This document shows positions 1-7,211 of a DNA stretch of 10,337 bases, piece by piece. The stretch is from a bacterium (lineage in GTDB: Bacteria; Spirochaetota; Spirochaetia; JABEVK01): assembly GCA_021782055.1 (NCBI GenBank), contig JAJXVP010000082.1, positions 1 to 10,337 on the forward strand. Direction: 5' to 3'. Positions within the stretch are counted from its first letter, which is position 1, and each line of letters starts with the position of its first letter. A program made the translations under genes and the position numbers. The notes beneath the pieces are model-generated. The model had not been told where the DNA came from. It was given only the letters and a program-made list of their open reading frames with translations, and did no database searches.

Positions 1-1310
1 GATGAGCTAACGCTGAAGCTTGTCGGCACCCCTAAGGTCACACTAGCGGGCGCAGAAATTGTCAGGGTCGGGTAAGCCCCAGGTGTGGAAAGGGTTATAG
101 TCCCCGTTGCCCCCCACTGGGCGTACAAGGTGGTATTGGTCGTAGGCATGGTAAAACTTGCCCCCGGTTGGTAGAGCGTCCCAGTGCCATCGGCAGAGGT
201 ATTCCAACCCGTGAAGGCTCGCCCCGCATCGCTGAGACCGGTGGCAGTTGCTACCTTAACAGAGGTACCGACATTGGCCTGTTGGCTGGTTGGGGCAGTT
301 CCCGTGCCGGTCGAAGTCCCAAAGTTCGTGTCATAAAACACTTGTGGTTGAACATCGACGCTGACTGTGGAACTCACGCTGGGGTTATCAACACTCTTCA
401 AGGTGAGTGTCGCCGTTCCCCCCTGCACTGCCGTCACCAAGCCCGAGGCATCAAGTGTCACAGGTGCCGAACTCGCTGAAGTAGTCACCGAGGTCCAAAG
501 CTCGTTCGAGGGTGTTGTTGTGTTGGCATTCCAGGTCAAAGCCAAGGTTTGCGTGCCGCCTATAAGCAGGGTAACCGTAGCTGGGGTTACACTCAGACTT
601 GAAACTGGCACATACGCCGTTCCAAATTGTTGGTCGCTTAAAATCACGTTCCAGACGGTGGACGCATCAGGCACGACCACAGCGGTATCCATCACATAGG
701 CTTTTTTGCCGCTGGACTCTACCGCTGTCAAAAGCACTTGGTACACCCCCGCAGACAGAGTCAACGTCGTTGTCGGTGCGGTCACGGTAGGGGTTGTTGT
801 TCCTGCCGACGAGACCATTTGTAACGAATACGAAGAGATAGCCCCTTGCGTAACTGCCGTAGTCAACAGGTTAATCTGAAGGCTTCCGGTCCCTCCACTC
901 GTTAGGTAGGTCAACACCACAGCTGTCTGCACGCTGGACTGCGAGGTTAGGTCTGCTTGAACCGACCCCGACGCCACAGCGTTGCCGGAGGAATCCAACC
1001 CTTGTACCGTCACGGTGTAGACAGCCGAGGGCAAAGCGCTCAGTTGAAAACTGCTACCACTGACCGTTAAGGTTTTGTACGGTGCGCTCGCCCCCGAAGC
1101 TTGAACTGTTACATTATAACTGACACAGCCGGGGTAAGCGGGGGTCAACGTTCGGGCATATGCCGCCGTTGTCGGGCTAGCCCAGGTGACTTCTAGCACC
1201 CTACCTTGCGGTGCCGTTACAGCCATTGGCGAGGTACAGGAGCTTAGCCAGCCCACAAGCGCCACGAGACTCACACCCAGAAAGTTTACAAGATAGCGTT
1301 TATTGCGCAT
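1..1310 (-). CDS. Modular surface lipoprotein, tandem paralogue of the next gene (3' part beyond the window)
   Basis: Open from ATG at 1310 to the window edge with no stop, giving 436 residues; the C-terminus is missing. The N-terminus is a lipoprotein signal with lipobox LSSC and lipidated Cys25, so the protein is expected to be membrane-anchored and exported. Domains in order: a beta-rich module (about 37-235) with the motif LPSAVYTVTVQGLD at 92-105; an Ig-like/Big-type region (236-320); one InlB-type B-repeat (about 323-399, with FTGWNTSADGTGTLY and TLYAQW); and the start of another Ig-like region (403-436). Each block aligns in order with the 991-aa neighbour, so the missing part probably holds SUMF1-like and LamG-like domains (inference). 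The start is supported by GGAGG six bases upstream, and the gene overlaps the stop of the preceding gene by 11 bp, which suggests translational coupling. Its ligand or role is unknown; surface display or adhesion is only a guess from the architecture. Confidence 0.88.
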   Translation of the reverse strand, partial: MRNKRYLVNFLGVSLVALVGWLSSCTSPMAVTAPQGRVLEVTWASPTTAAYARTLTPAYPGCVSYNVTVQASGASAPYKTLTVSGSSFQLSALPSAVYTVTVQGLDSSGNAVASGSVQADLTSQSSVQTAVVLTYLTSGGTGSLQINLLTTAVTQGAISSYSLQMVSSAGTTTPTVTAPTTTLTLSAGVYQVLLTAVESSGKKAYVMDTAVVVPDASTVWNVILSDQQFGTAYVPVSSLSVTPATVTLLIGGTQTLALTWNANTTTPSNELWTSVTTSASSAPVTLDASGLVTAVQGGTATLTLKSVDNPSVSSTVSVDVQPQVFYDTNFGTSTGTGTAPTSQQANVGTSVKVATATGLSDAGRAFTGWNTSADGTGTLYQPGASFTMPTTNTTLYAQWGATGTITLSTPGAYPTLTISAPASVTLGVPTSFSVSS

Positions 1311-4275
1311 ACAAAGCCTCCACGTCCGTAGTGCTTAACGCACGGTTGTAGATGCGCAGACTGTCGACGGTGGTTGTCGCTGAAGCATCACCACCATTCG
1401 ACAGCAGAATGTTAGTTGAGGTTGTTGTTGCGTAGGGGAAGTTCCAGGCTTGACTTTTCGAGGTTAATGTACCTGACACCCCCGCTGGGTTGATCCACGC
1501 CGTGGCCATACCCGTGACTGCATTGTACACCAAGACCAGGTGGTACCAGGTGTTGACTGACGCTTGTTGTGAAGACTGGAATTGAAACGCTTGAGAGCTA
1601 GAATTTTCGCCTAGCAACACGGTAATAGTGGGGCTAGCCGCGGCGTTGACGAACCCGCCAAACGCCCACTGAACTTGTCCAGCACTCCCCATATCCTTTA
1701 AAAACCACTCTTGGTTGGCGATACTGACACTCGTCGACTCGAACCAAACCGACACCGAGAACGATTGTTGGCCGTTAAACGAGGTGGCCGCATTGACTGG
1801 AATTTGCACTTGAACGCTGGGGCCTAACTGCAAAGCTTGAATACCGGCCTTGTGACCACTGACCCAGGTGGCAGAACCACTACTTAAAATGGTGGCCGAA
1901 TCGTTGGTAAAGCTAGAATCGGCTAACGACCCATTAAAATCCCATTCGCCCACCAGCCCGTCGGTATAACGCACGACCCTTATACCCACCGTACTAGGTG
2001 TTCCCGGGGCTACCGTCTGCCCGATCGTTCCCGGTGTAAGCGCACTCGAAGAGCTGGAATATATGGCCCCCCGCACAACGTTGTCAGATGTACCCGCGGT
2101 ACCGGTAAAGTTCGTGAGCTGTCCTGCGGGCCAAGTATAACTCTTAGCCTCACCGTCGCCGCAAAACGACGGGATGTTCCCACTCAAATCATACACACCC
2201 AGCTCATTGGGGAGCTTTAACCCCACAGGGTTTAACCCCGTAGCGTTAGAAACATACCAAGCATAATCGCCAACTGCGTTGTTCCCATTAGAACCGGCAA
2301 AGGCTTTGGTATACCCGCCCACGTTGACAGGATTGGTTGTACCTGAAAGGTCACCGGTAAGGCTGTCGCTGGTAGCACCCATCATGGCCCAGTCGTACTC
2401 CATTTCGGTGGGCAGTCGGTACCCGTTAGCCCCATTGTTGGCCGTCACCGAGGCACTGGTGATGGAATTTCCAGATTTTGTTACACCTGAAATGCCGTAC
2501 ACGCTGGTTAAGCCTTCTCGGGCACTAAGGGCATTACAAAAGGCCACCGCATCGTACCAGGTTATGTTGCTGATGGGGTAGTTGGGATGCAACGCATTGG
2601 TTGACCACCCCATCACGTTCATAAACTGCGCTTGGGTGACTTCGTTCTGTGCCATGTAAAAGGGTGACACCGTCGACAGGTCCGTGGACGTTCCATCCCG
2701 TTGAAAGGTTCCCCCCGGCACAGCTTTGAGCCAGCCTAGCGTCGCGGAAAAAATATCATTTGTATTAGCGTTCATCGTCACGATAACACTGGTTGAGGCC
2801 ACTTGCCCGTCCGGTTGAACGCCGGCCACGGTCAGAGTATTAGCCCCCTGTTGCCAGCGAGCCACTCCAGGGTTCATCGTAAGCGTGTTCCCTTGTAACC
2901 AAACGCCAGTACTACTTTGAAGCGCAACACCGTTCAGTGACCAGGCATACGAAACCGGAGTCGTTCCTGACGTAGTTGTCACCGACCAAGATGCGGGGCT
3001 TCCCTGCGTCACAACTTCTGAGGCTGGCCCGGTGATGCTGAGTGTACTGGGGCTGGGTGTAGACAGCGTCAGCGTTGCCCCCTCACCCCACTGAGCATAC
3101 AAAGTTACATTGGCTGACCCCAGGGTCAAAGATCCCCCCAGGGCATAATTGCTACCTAAACCATTAGCTTGAGTGTTCCACCCCACCAACGTCCAGTTCG
3201 TTTTTGTGGGACCGCTGGTAGGCAAAGTAACAGAGGCCCCTTGGGTACCGAGAAGCGAAGCCGGCAGTGTGCCGCCATCATTCCCATTACCTAAAAAACT
3301 CACTTGGTAATTGGGGGTCAACGTCCAACTTGCCGAGACAGCGGTGTTATCGACACTTTGCGCCGTGACGGTTACTGTAGCCCCCGGTGCCGAAAGCACG
3401 GTAACCGTGCCCGTTTGGTCGCAGGTAGCGAGTGCTGAGACAGGCGTGGTTGTAGACGAAGTGGTCACCGACCACTTCAACAAGGGGTTGGACGGCAGTG
3501 AGGTTCCCCCATTCCATACCGGCACGACCGAGACTGGGGTACCAACGACTGCCATAGAAGGGGGCGCAGAGCCGGCTACGTTTAAAGTCAAGTTAGAAAC
3601 GGGAACATAAGCCTGGCCAAAATCGGTGGTTTGAAACCCAGGTTGCCAGGCCGTAGTCGTGTCGGGAACCACCATAAGGGTTTGGTACTGCACAGCACTG
3701 ACTCCGGCTGAATCTTTGGCCTGCCAGATAAGTTGATAAGCACCTACGCTCACCGAGTTTAAGGTCAGCGTCGTGAACGGCGAGCTGACTGTATCAGTGG
3801 TAACGATGGTTCCATCGGGGTTGACCCGTGTGACAGCGACCGAGCTGATGCTCAGGCCCGTAGGATAGGTTGCACTGACACTCAAGTTCCCCGTTCCCGT
3901 CCCGCTGGTTAGGTATTGTAAAACAACCGGTAGATTGACGGAGCTCGCTGTGGTCAGATCGGCCGTGACTTGACCGCTAGCAATAGGAGTTCCCTTGGTA
4001 TCGAGTCCTTGAACCGTGACCGTATAGACCGCCGAGGGCAGGTTCGTAAAGGTAAACTGCGGGTTTGTGATTGTCTGTGTTGGGCTGTTGGCTGGGTTGA
4101 GTGCTACCGTATAGCTAGCACACGAAGGGAGTGTCGTAGGCCACAGGGTTCGTGCCGACACCGACCAGGTCAACGTTAAAGACCTGGATGCAGATGCGGG
4201 AGGAGCTGAGGGGTTCACACAGCCACTCAGGCTTACTAGGCTTGCCAAGAAAGCAATCGACAGCAGGGCTTTCAT
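1300..4275 (-). CDS. Lipoprotein with Ig-like, InlB B-repeat, SUMF1/FGE-like and LamG-like domains
   Basis: 991 aa. Lipoprotein signal 1-18 with lipobox LSGC and Cys19. Domains: beta-rich N-terminal module (about 30-225), Ig-like region (226-321), one InlB B-repeat (322-396, GWNTQANGLGSNY then TLYAQW), a second Ig-like region (400-505), a formylglycine-enzyme/SUMF1-type C-lectin fold (about 510-770), and a LamG-like beta-sandwich (773-991, with EWDFNGSLADSS, NTWYHLVLVYN and DSLRIYNRAL). The SUMF1 domain keeps early landmarks (GGTFQRDG, NEVTQAQF, WYDAVAFCNALS, GYRLPTEMEYDWA), but the family's GNVWEWC motif is GNIPSFC at 699-705 and the usual RGGSW segment is RGAIYSS. The paired active-site cysteines of true FGE are not seen, so a binding rather than catalytic role is likely. 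The start ATG lies 2 bp after the previous stop, with a GGGGA ribosome site at 4283-4287. Target unknown; presumably acts at the cell surface. Confidence 0.93.
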   Translation of the reverse strand: MKALLSIAFLASLVSLSGCVNPSAPPASASRSLTLTWSVSARTLWPTTLPSCASYTVALNPANSPTQTITNPQFTFTNLPSAVYTVTVQGLDTKGTPIASGQVTADLTTASSVNLPVVLQYLTSGTGTGNLSVSATYPTGLSISSVAVTRVNPDGTIVTTDTVSSPFTTLTLNSVSVGAYQLIWQAKDSAGVSAVQYQTLMVVPDTTTAWQPGFQTTDFGQAYVPVSNLTLNVAGSAPPSMAVVGTPVSVVPVWNGGTSLPSNPLLKWSVTTSSTTTPVSALATCDQTGTVTVLSAPGATVTVTAQSVDNTAVSASWTLTPNYQVSFLGNGNDGGTLPASLLGTQGASVTLPTSGPTKTNWTLVGWNTQANGLGSNYALGGSLTLGSANVTLYAQWGEGATLTLSTPSPSTLSITGPASEVVTQGSPASWSVTTTSGTTPVSYAWSLNGVALQSSTGVWLQGNTLTMNPGVARWQQGANTLTVAGVQPDGQVASTSVIVTMNANTNDIFSATLGWLKAVPGGTFQRDGTSTDLSTVSPFYMAQNEVTQAQFMNVMGWSTNALHPNYPISNITWYDAVAFCNALSAREGLTSVYGISGVTKSGNSITSASVTANNGANGYRLPTEMEYDWAMMGATSDSLTGDLSGTTNPVNVGGYTKAFAGSNGNNAVGDYAWYVSNATGLNPVGLKLPNELGVYDLSGNIPSFCGDGEAKSYTWPAGQLTNFTGTAGTSDNVVRGAIYSSSSSALTPGTIGQTVAPGTPSTVGIRVVRYTDGLVGEWDFNGSLADSSFTNDSATILSSGSATWVSGHKAGIQALQLGPSVQVQIPVNAATSFNGQQSFSVSVWFESTSVSIANQEWFLKDMGSAGQVQWAFGGFVNAAASPTITVLLGENSSSQAFQFQSSQQASVNTWYHLVLVYNAVTGMATAWINPAGVSGTLTSKSQAWNFPYATTTSTNILLSNGGDASATTTVDSLRIYNRALSTTDVEALYAQ
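1317..1321 (-). promoter_or_regulatory. Ribosome binding site inside the 991-aa gene, serving the overlapping third lipoprotein
   Basis: GGAGG, six bases before the ATG at 1308-1310. The site and the start both lie within the last codons of the upstream gene; the overlap ATGCGCAATAA contains the start of one gene and the stop of the other. This supports the ATG at 1310 and co-translation. Confidence 0.75.
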
Positions 4276-4277
4276 GG

Positions 4278-6683
4278 CTAGTTCCCCACACTCACACTGG
4301 TACTACCCGAGTACGTTATTGCCCCCGTCTGGGGCGTAAAGACACAGGTAAGAAGGTTGCCGCCCCAGTTCCATACAACAGAGGTAGGAAGCTGGCTCCA
4401 AGCAATAGTCAGTGTCGATAAACCACCGGCAATCTGTGAGTTATCGAGCGTGACTCCCGTTGGCAAGGAACTTGAGGTTAAGGCCACACCGTTCAAGTAC
4501 CACACGGCTGTGCTGGTCCCCGCCCCTAAAGTGGCTTGATAGGTTGAAGCCGTTTTATAGCTGACTGTGGTGGGGCCTTGCAGGGTGACTTGGTATTGAA
4601 CCGGGGCCTGAACAACAATAGTTCCCCCGGCTGAGTTTTGCCACTGAGCGTACAGGGTTACGTTGTTTGCTGGCATCAAGAGTATTGAACCTGCGGCATA
4701 AGGAGTTCCTGCCCCATTAGCGGCGGTATTCCAGCCCGTGAAGGCGAACCCAGGGTTGGTGAAGCCGCTCCCCGGTAAAAGCGTAACGCTTGCACCATAG
4801 GTATAAGGCGAACCAGGGTCTGTGACCGTGCCAGTGGCACCGTTTCCACTGTAGGTGATGGTGTAGGTCGAGGCCTGCCAAATTGCATACAAAACTACGT
4901 TGTTTGTACCCATCGTCAGGCTGGTTAAAGCGGTGGTGGCTGTGCTGTTGGTATTCCAACCGACAAACGTAAACCCGGTTTTGACCAAAGTGTTAGGGTT
5001 GCCTAGCACGGACACCGTGGCCCCTTGTAAGTAAGTATTTGAATCGACGGGCACACTGCCACCTGTGGCGCCATTGCGTTGAAAGGTCACACTATACGTT
5101 GGCGACGTTGTCCAAACCGCATACAAGGTAAGGCTCGAGTTGCCCATCACGTAGGTGCTGCTTGGGTAATACTGGGTGCCTGTCCCGTTAGCGGCGGTGT
5201 TCCAGCCCGCAAAGGTATAGCCTGTCTTAACAAGGTTACCAGAATTGCCCAGGGCGGTGAACGTCGAACCCGCTGTATACGGCGAATTTGGGTCACTGGG
5301 CGCCGTGCCAGTGGCACCGTTTCCACTGTAGGTGATGGTGTAAGTGGGAATGACTTGCCACTGTGCGTAAAGAGCCAAGCCCCCCGAAGGCATAAGAACA
5401 GCTGAACCATTGAGATAATTCGACCCCGAGCCGTTGGGTGCAGTATTCCAACTAGTAAACGTGTACCCGGAACGAGTCAAAACACACGATGCTAGCTGAA
5501 CAACTGTACCAACAACAGCAATTTGGGCGGGTTGGGTACCTGCACCCAGGTTTGCGTTAAAATTAATCGTCGCAGAGACTGGGTAGACAACAGGACTCCA
5601 CTGCGCATACAGGATCAGGTCGCTGGTACTCATTGTTAAGACCGCACCGGGAAGATAAAACGCACCACTACCATCGGCCTTCGTGTTCCAACCGGTAAAC
5701 CCAAACCCCGATTTGACCATATTGCCCGAATTGCTAGCTACCGTCACGGAAGCCCCTGTCAGATAAGAATTCGGGTCTACCGGAGGGGCTCCCCCTGTGG
5801 CGGTGTTCATATCGTACGAGACTCGATAAGCTGTTGCCGCAGTCCACTGAGCATATAACACCACCGAGGCTGAACCTATAACAAATGTAGAACCGGTGGC
5901 ATACATCGTTCCTGAACCGTCGGCTTTCGTGTTCCATCCCAAAAAGGTGGGTGCGGCAGGGTTTGTGAGGTTGCCGGTATTTCCTAAAATGTTTACCGTG
6001 GTGCCGGCCAAATAGTTATTATTATCAATGGGGGTGGTACCTGAACCAGCATTCGAACCGGTGGTACTGGAAAAATTGGCGTTGTAGGTGACTTTATAGG
6101 TGGGGCTTGCGGTCCAAACGGCGGCTAAACTAACGCTCGCCGTTCCCATGATAAAGGTTTGCCCTGGCATATAGGTCACACCCGAGGTCTGCCACCCAGC
6201 AAAAGTTTTGTTCGCAACAGTCATGTTCCCTGTGTTATCAAGAACTGTAACAGAATCACCGGGCAGGTAAGTCTTGGTGTCTACGGGAACGCTTCCTGTA
6301 GCCGAACTATCGTTAATCAGGTAGGTCACCGAATAGGTCGGACTAGCCGTCCACTGTGCATAGAGAGTGACATTGCCCGCCCCCATGCTAAAGGTTGCCC
6401 CCGGCTTATAGCTGGAACCTAACCCATTCGCCTGGGTGTTCCACCCAAGAAAGTAAAAGTTCGTCTTGGCCAGGGTTGGTTGTGGCGGCAGGACCGTGAC
6501 AATAGCCCCAACAACATACGAATTGGGGTCCACTGGACTACCTGCCGTGGTGGGGTTGTTCCCATCGTAGGCTACCGTGTAAACGGCCCGTGTGGTATTT
6601 GCCATCCCAAACGGATTGGTACACCCCGAAGCAGTCAGCACTGCCAGAACGGTCCACAGAAGCAATAGTCGTAACCGCAACAC
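4278..6683 (-). CDS. Lipoprotein made of eight InlB-type B-repeats with an Ig-like C-terminal cap
   Basis: 801 aa, first gene of the three-lipoprotein unit. It has a lipoprotein signal with lipobox ASGC and Cys21; Ala at -3 is less usual but within the relaxed lipoboxes of spirochaetes. Eight B-repeats (Listeria-Bacteroides repeat/Flg_new family) follow at about residues 35-111, 116-190, 195-280, 285-362, 368-442, 447-524, 529-602 and 606-681. Most units read YxVTYxxN...PVDxNxYxxGxxVTVL...F.GWNTxAxGxGxxY...LYAQW. Units 2 and 7 are shortened around the GWNT segment. The last 105 residues (695-801) form an Ig-like module whose WYLNGVAL resembles WSLNGVAL in the next gene. B-repeats are small beta-grasp-like folds that act as extracellular spacers or binding modules, so a stalk-like surface protein is likely (inference). 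There is no catalytic domain. The start codon is GTG at 6683, or TTG one codon later, because GGAGG (6686-6690) is only 2 bp from the GTG but 5 bp from the TTG. Confidence 0.92.
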   Translation of the reverse strand: MLRLRLLLLWTVLAVLTASGCTNPFGMANTTRAVYTVAYDGNNPTTAGSPVDPNSYVVGAIVTVLPPQPTLAKTNFYFLGWNTQANGLGSSYKPGATFSMGAGNVTLYAQWTASPTYSVTYLINDSSATGSVPVDTKTYLPGDSVTVLDNTGNMTVANKTFAGWQTSGVTYMPGQTFIMGTASVSLAAVWTASPTYKVTYNANFSSTTGSNAGSGTTPIDNNNYLAGTTVNILGNTGNLTNPAAPTFLGWNTKADGSGTMYATGSTFVIGSASVVLYAQWTAATAYRVSYDMNTATGGAPPVDPNSYLTGASVTVASNSGNMVKSGFGFTGWNTKADGSGAFYLPGAVLTMSTSDLILYAQWSPVVYPVSATINFNANLGAGTQPAQIAVVGTVVQLASCVLTRSGYTFTSWNTAPNGSGSNYLNGSAVLMPSGGLALYAQWQVIPTYTITYSGNGATGTAPSDPNSPYTAGSTFTALGNSGNLVKTGYTFAGWNTAANGTGTQYYPSSTYVMGNSSLTLYAVWTTSPTYSVTFQRNGATGGSVPVDSNTYLQGATVSVLGNPNTLVKTGFTFVGWNTNSTATTALTSLTMGTNNVVLYAIWQASTYTITYSGNGATGTVTDPGSPYTYGASVTLLPGSGFTNPGFAFTGWNTAANGAGTPYAAGSILLMPANNVTLYAQWQNSAGGTIVVQAPVQYQVTLQGPTTVSYKTASTYQATLGAGTSTAVWYLNGVALTSSSLPTGVTLDNSQIAGGLSTLTIAWSQLPTSVVWNWGGNLLTCVFTPQTGAITYSGSTSVSVGN
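4826..4865. repeat. 40-bp exact direct repeat, copy 1 (B-repeat 8)
   Basis: Identical to 5303-5342. The copies lie 477 bp (159 codons) apart, in frame, and code for the start of B-repeats 8 and 6, whose protein sequence begins TYTITYSGNGATGT in both. Identity ends sharply on both sides, which suggests recent duplication or gene conversion between units. Confidence 0.9.
5303..5342. repeat. 40-bp exact direct repeat, copy 2 (B-repeat 6)
   Basis: Second copy of the 40-bp sequence at 4826-4865, in the same orientation and reading frame, two repeat units away. Recombination between the copies would delete exactly two units without a frameshift. Confidence 0.9.
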
Positions 6684-6685
6684 AA

Positions 6686-6690
6686 CCTCC
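6686..6690 (-). promoter_or_regulatory. Ribosome binding site of the 801-aa lipoprotein; start ambiguous
   Basis: GGAGG within AGAGGGAGGTT. It is 2 bp from the GTG (6681-6683) and 5 bp from the following in-frame TTG (6678-6680). Normal spacing favours the TTG; an upstream GAGGG register would suit the GTG. The choice changes the protein by one residue. Confidence 0.6.
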
Positions 6691-6737
6691 CTCTAATCGC
6701 ACTGCACACGTGGCAACTTTTGTGGATAGACAGGCTA

Positions 6738-6765
6738 ATTATATCCGTTCAAAATTTTTTGTCGT
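6738..6765 (-). promoter_or_regulatory. Sigma70-type promoter of the lipoprotein operon
   Basis: On the minus strand, a perfect TATAAT (-10, 6738-6743) is preceded at 16 bp by ACGACA (-35, 6760-6765; four of six match TTGACA). The predicted start is near 6731, leaving a leader of about 48 bases before the first lipoprotein gene. The palindrome at 6764-6785 abuts the -35 and A-tracts lie further upstream. Confidence 0.6.
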
Positions 6766-6785
6766 ACCAAATCATGATTTGGCAC
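6764..6785. promoter_or_regulatory. Palindrome, candidate operator
   Basis: The central 16 bp (6767-6782, CCAAATCATGATTTGG) form a perfect palindrome; it extends to 20 of 22 positions with GT at 6764-6765 and AC at 6784-6785. It overlaps the edge of the -35 element of the lipoprotein promoter, a common place for a dimeric regulator. No regulator gene is visible nearby, so its role is inferred from symmetry and position. Confidence 0.45.
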
Positions 6786-6786
6786 C

Positions 6787-6823
6787 TTTTTTTTCGCTTT
6801 TTTTGCAATTTTTTTTGATTTTT
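6787..6823. promoter_or_regulatory. Phased A/T-tracts upstream of the lipoprotein promoter
   Basis: Four T-runs on the plus strand (6787-6794, 6798-6804, 6809-6816, 6819-6823) have centres about 10.5, 11.5 and 8.5 bp apart, close to one helical turn. As A-tracts upstream of a minus-strand promoter they would be expected to bend the DNA and could act as an UP-like element. The function is inferred. Confidence 0.45.
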
Positions 6824-6826
6824 GGA

Positions 6827-6867
6827 TAAAAATAAAGCTGACTATATTCTGAAGGAATATAGTCAGC
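6827..6867 (-). terminator. Intrinsic terminator with no intact gene in front of it
   Basis: A perfect 13-bp stem (6837-6849 with 6855-6867) with a 5-base loop is followed on the minus strand by TTTATTTTTA. It would end minus-strand transcription coming from the right, but the amt-glnB operon already has its own terminator at 7142-7177. The sequence just before it on the minus strand (from about 6900) reads as a short gene tail WKDAV-stop, so it probably belonged to a lost gene. It now insulates the lipoprotein promoter. Confidence 0.75.
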
Positions 6868-6895
6868 CTCGAAAGCTCTTAGACGGCGTCTTTCC

Positions 6896-7129
6896 AGGGT
6901 CGTTAATATTTCAGAAGCAAAGGCCCAACTCTCCCATCTTGTCGACTTGGTCTACCATGGAGAGCAGGTAGTCATCGCCAAAAATAACCTGCCCCTGGTG
7001 GATCTTGTCCCCCATAAGCCCGAACCCCGTCGGCAGCTGGGACTTTTAGCGGGAACGATAAAAGTACCCAAGGACCTTATGGGTGAGGATGCCGAAATCA
7101 ATAAGCTTTTCTATGGGGACGATGAATGA
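6896..7129 (+). pseudogene. Phd/YefM-type antitoxin, start codon lost
   Basis: The frame from 6902 to the TGA at 7127-7129 encodes 75 residues that match the Phd/YefM antitoxin pattern from end to end: an N-terminal DNA-binding part (VNISEAKAQLSHLVDLV), the GEQVVIAKNNLPLVDLVP strand pair, and the C-terminal toxin-binding tail (RQLGLLAGTIKVPKD, then EINKLFYGDDE). That is about the full family length. However, no ATG, GTG or TTG occurs in frame between the upstream stop (6860-6862) and a TTG at 6947, which would remove the DNA-binding part. Where ATG would be expected, AGG stands at 6896, and no clear ribosome site precedes it. Such antitoxins neutralise a PIN-type or RelE/Doc-type toxin encoded immediately downstream and repress their own operon. 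Here only a toxin stub follows. Most likely a decayed remnant; a nonstandard start or a sequencing error is possible. Confidence 0.75.
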
Positions 7130-7141
7130 CCACCAGACGTC

Positions 7142-7177
7142 AAAAAAAACTGGCTATTTCTGTGACGAAATAGCCAG
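7142..7177 (-). terminator. Intrinsic terminator of the amt-glnB operon
   Basis: A perfect 11-bp stem (7150-7160 with 7167-7177) with a 6-base loop is followed on the minus strand by eight T. It lies 34 bp after the glnB stop codon, which is good placement for the end of this operon. Confidence 0.9.
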
Positions 7178-7211
7178 CCCGTTTAGTAATGTCTAATTCT
7201 TGTCATTCGTT

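Noticed and set aside
168..699. Overlapping plus-strand open frames in the left block
   Set aside because: They are antisense to the third lipoprotein, whose frame is confirmed by homology to its neighbour; Thr/Ser/Gly-rich genes often leave long antisense frames.
1963..2748. Variable protein of a diversity-generating retroelement
   Set aside because: The SUMF1/C-lectin fold is used by such proteins, including one in Treponema, but here the domain is internal, lacks the usual variable-region end (RGGSW to GFR), and no reverse transcriptase or template repeat is in the window.
4278..6683. CRISPR array or tandem DNA repeat array
   Set aside because: The periodicity comes from protein B-repeats of 74-86 codons with diverged DNA; only one 40-bp stretch is exactly repeated and there are no spacer-like units.
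6947..7129. 60-aa antitoxin starting at TTG 6947
   Set aside because: This start would cut through the DNA-binding part, and the residues upstream in the same frame (VNISEAKAQLSHL) clearly belong to the same domain.
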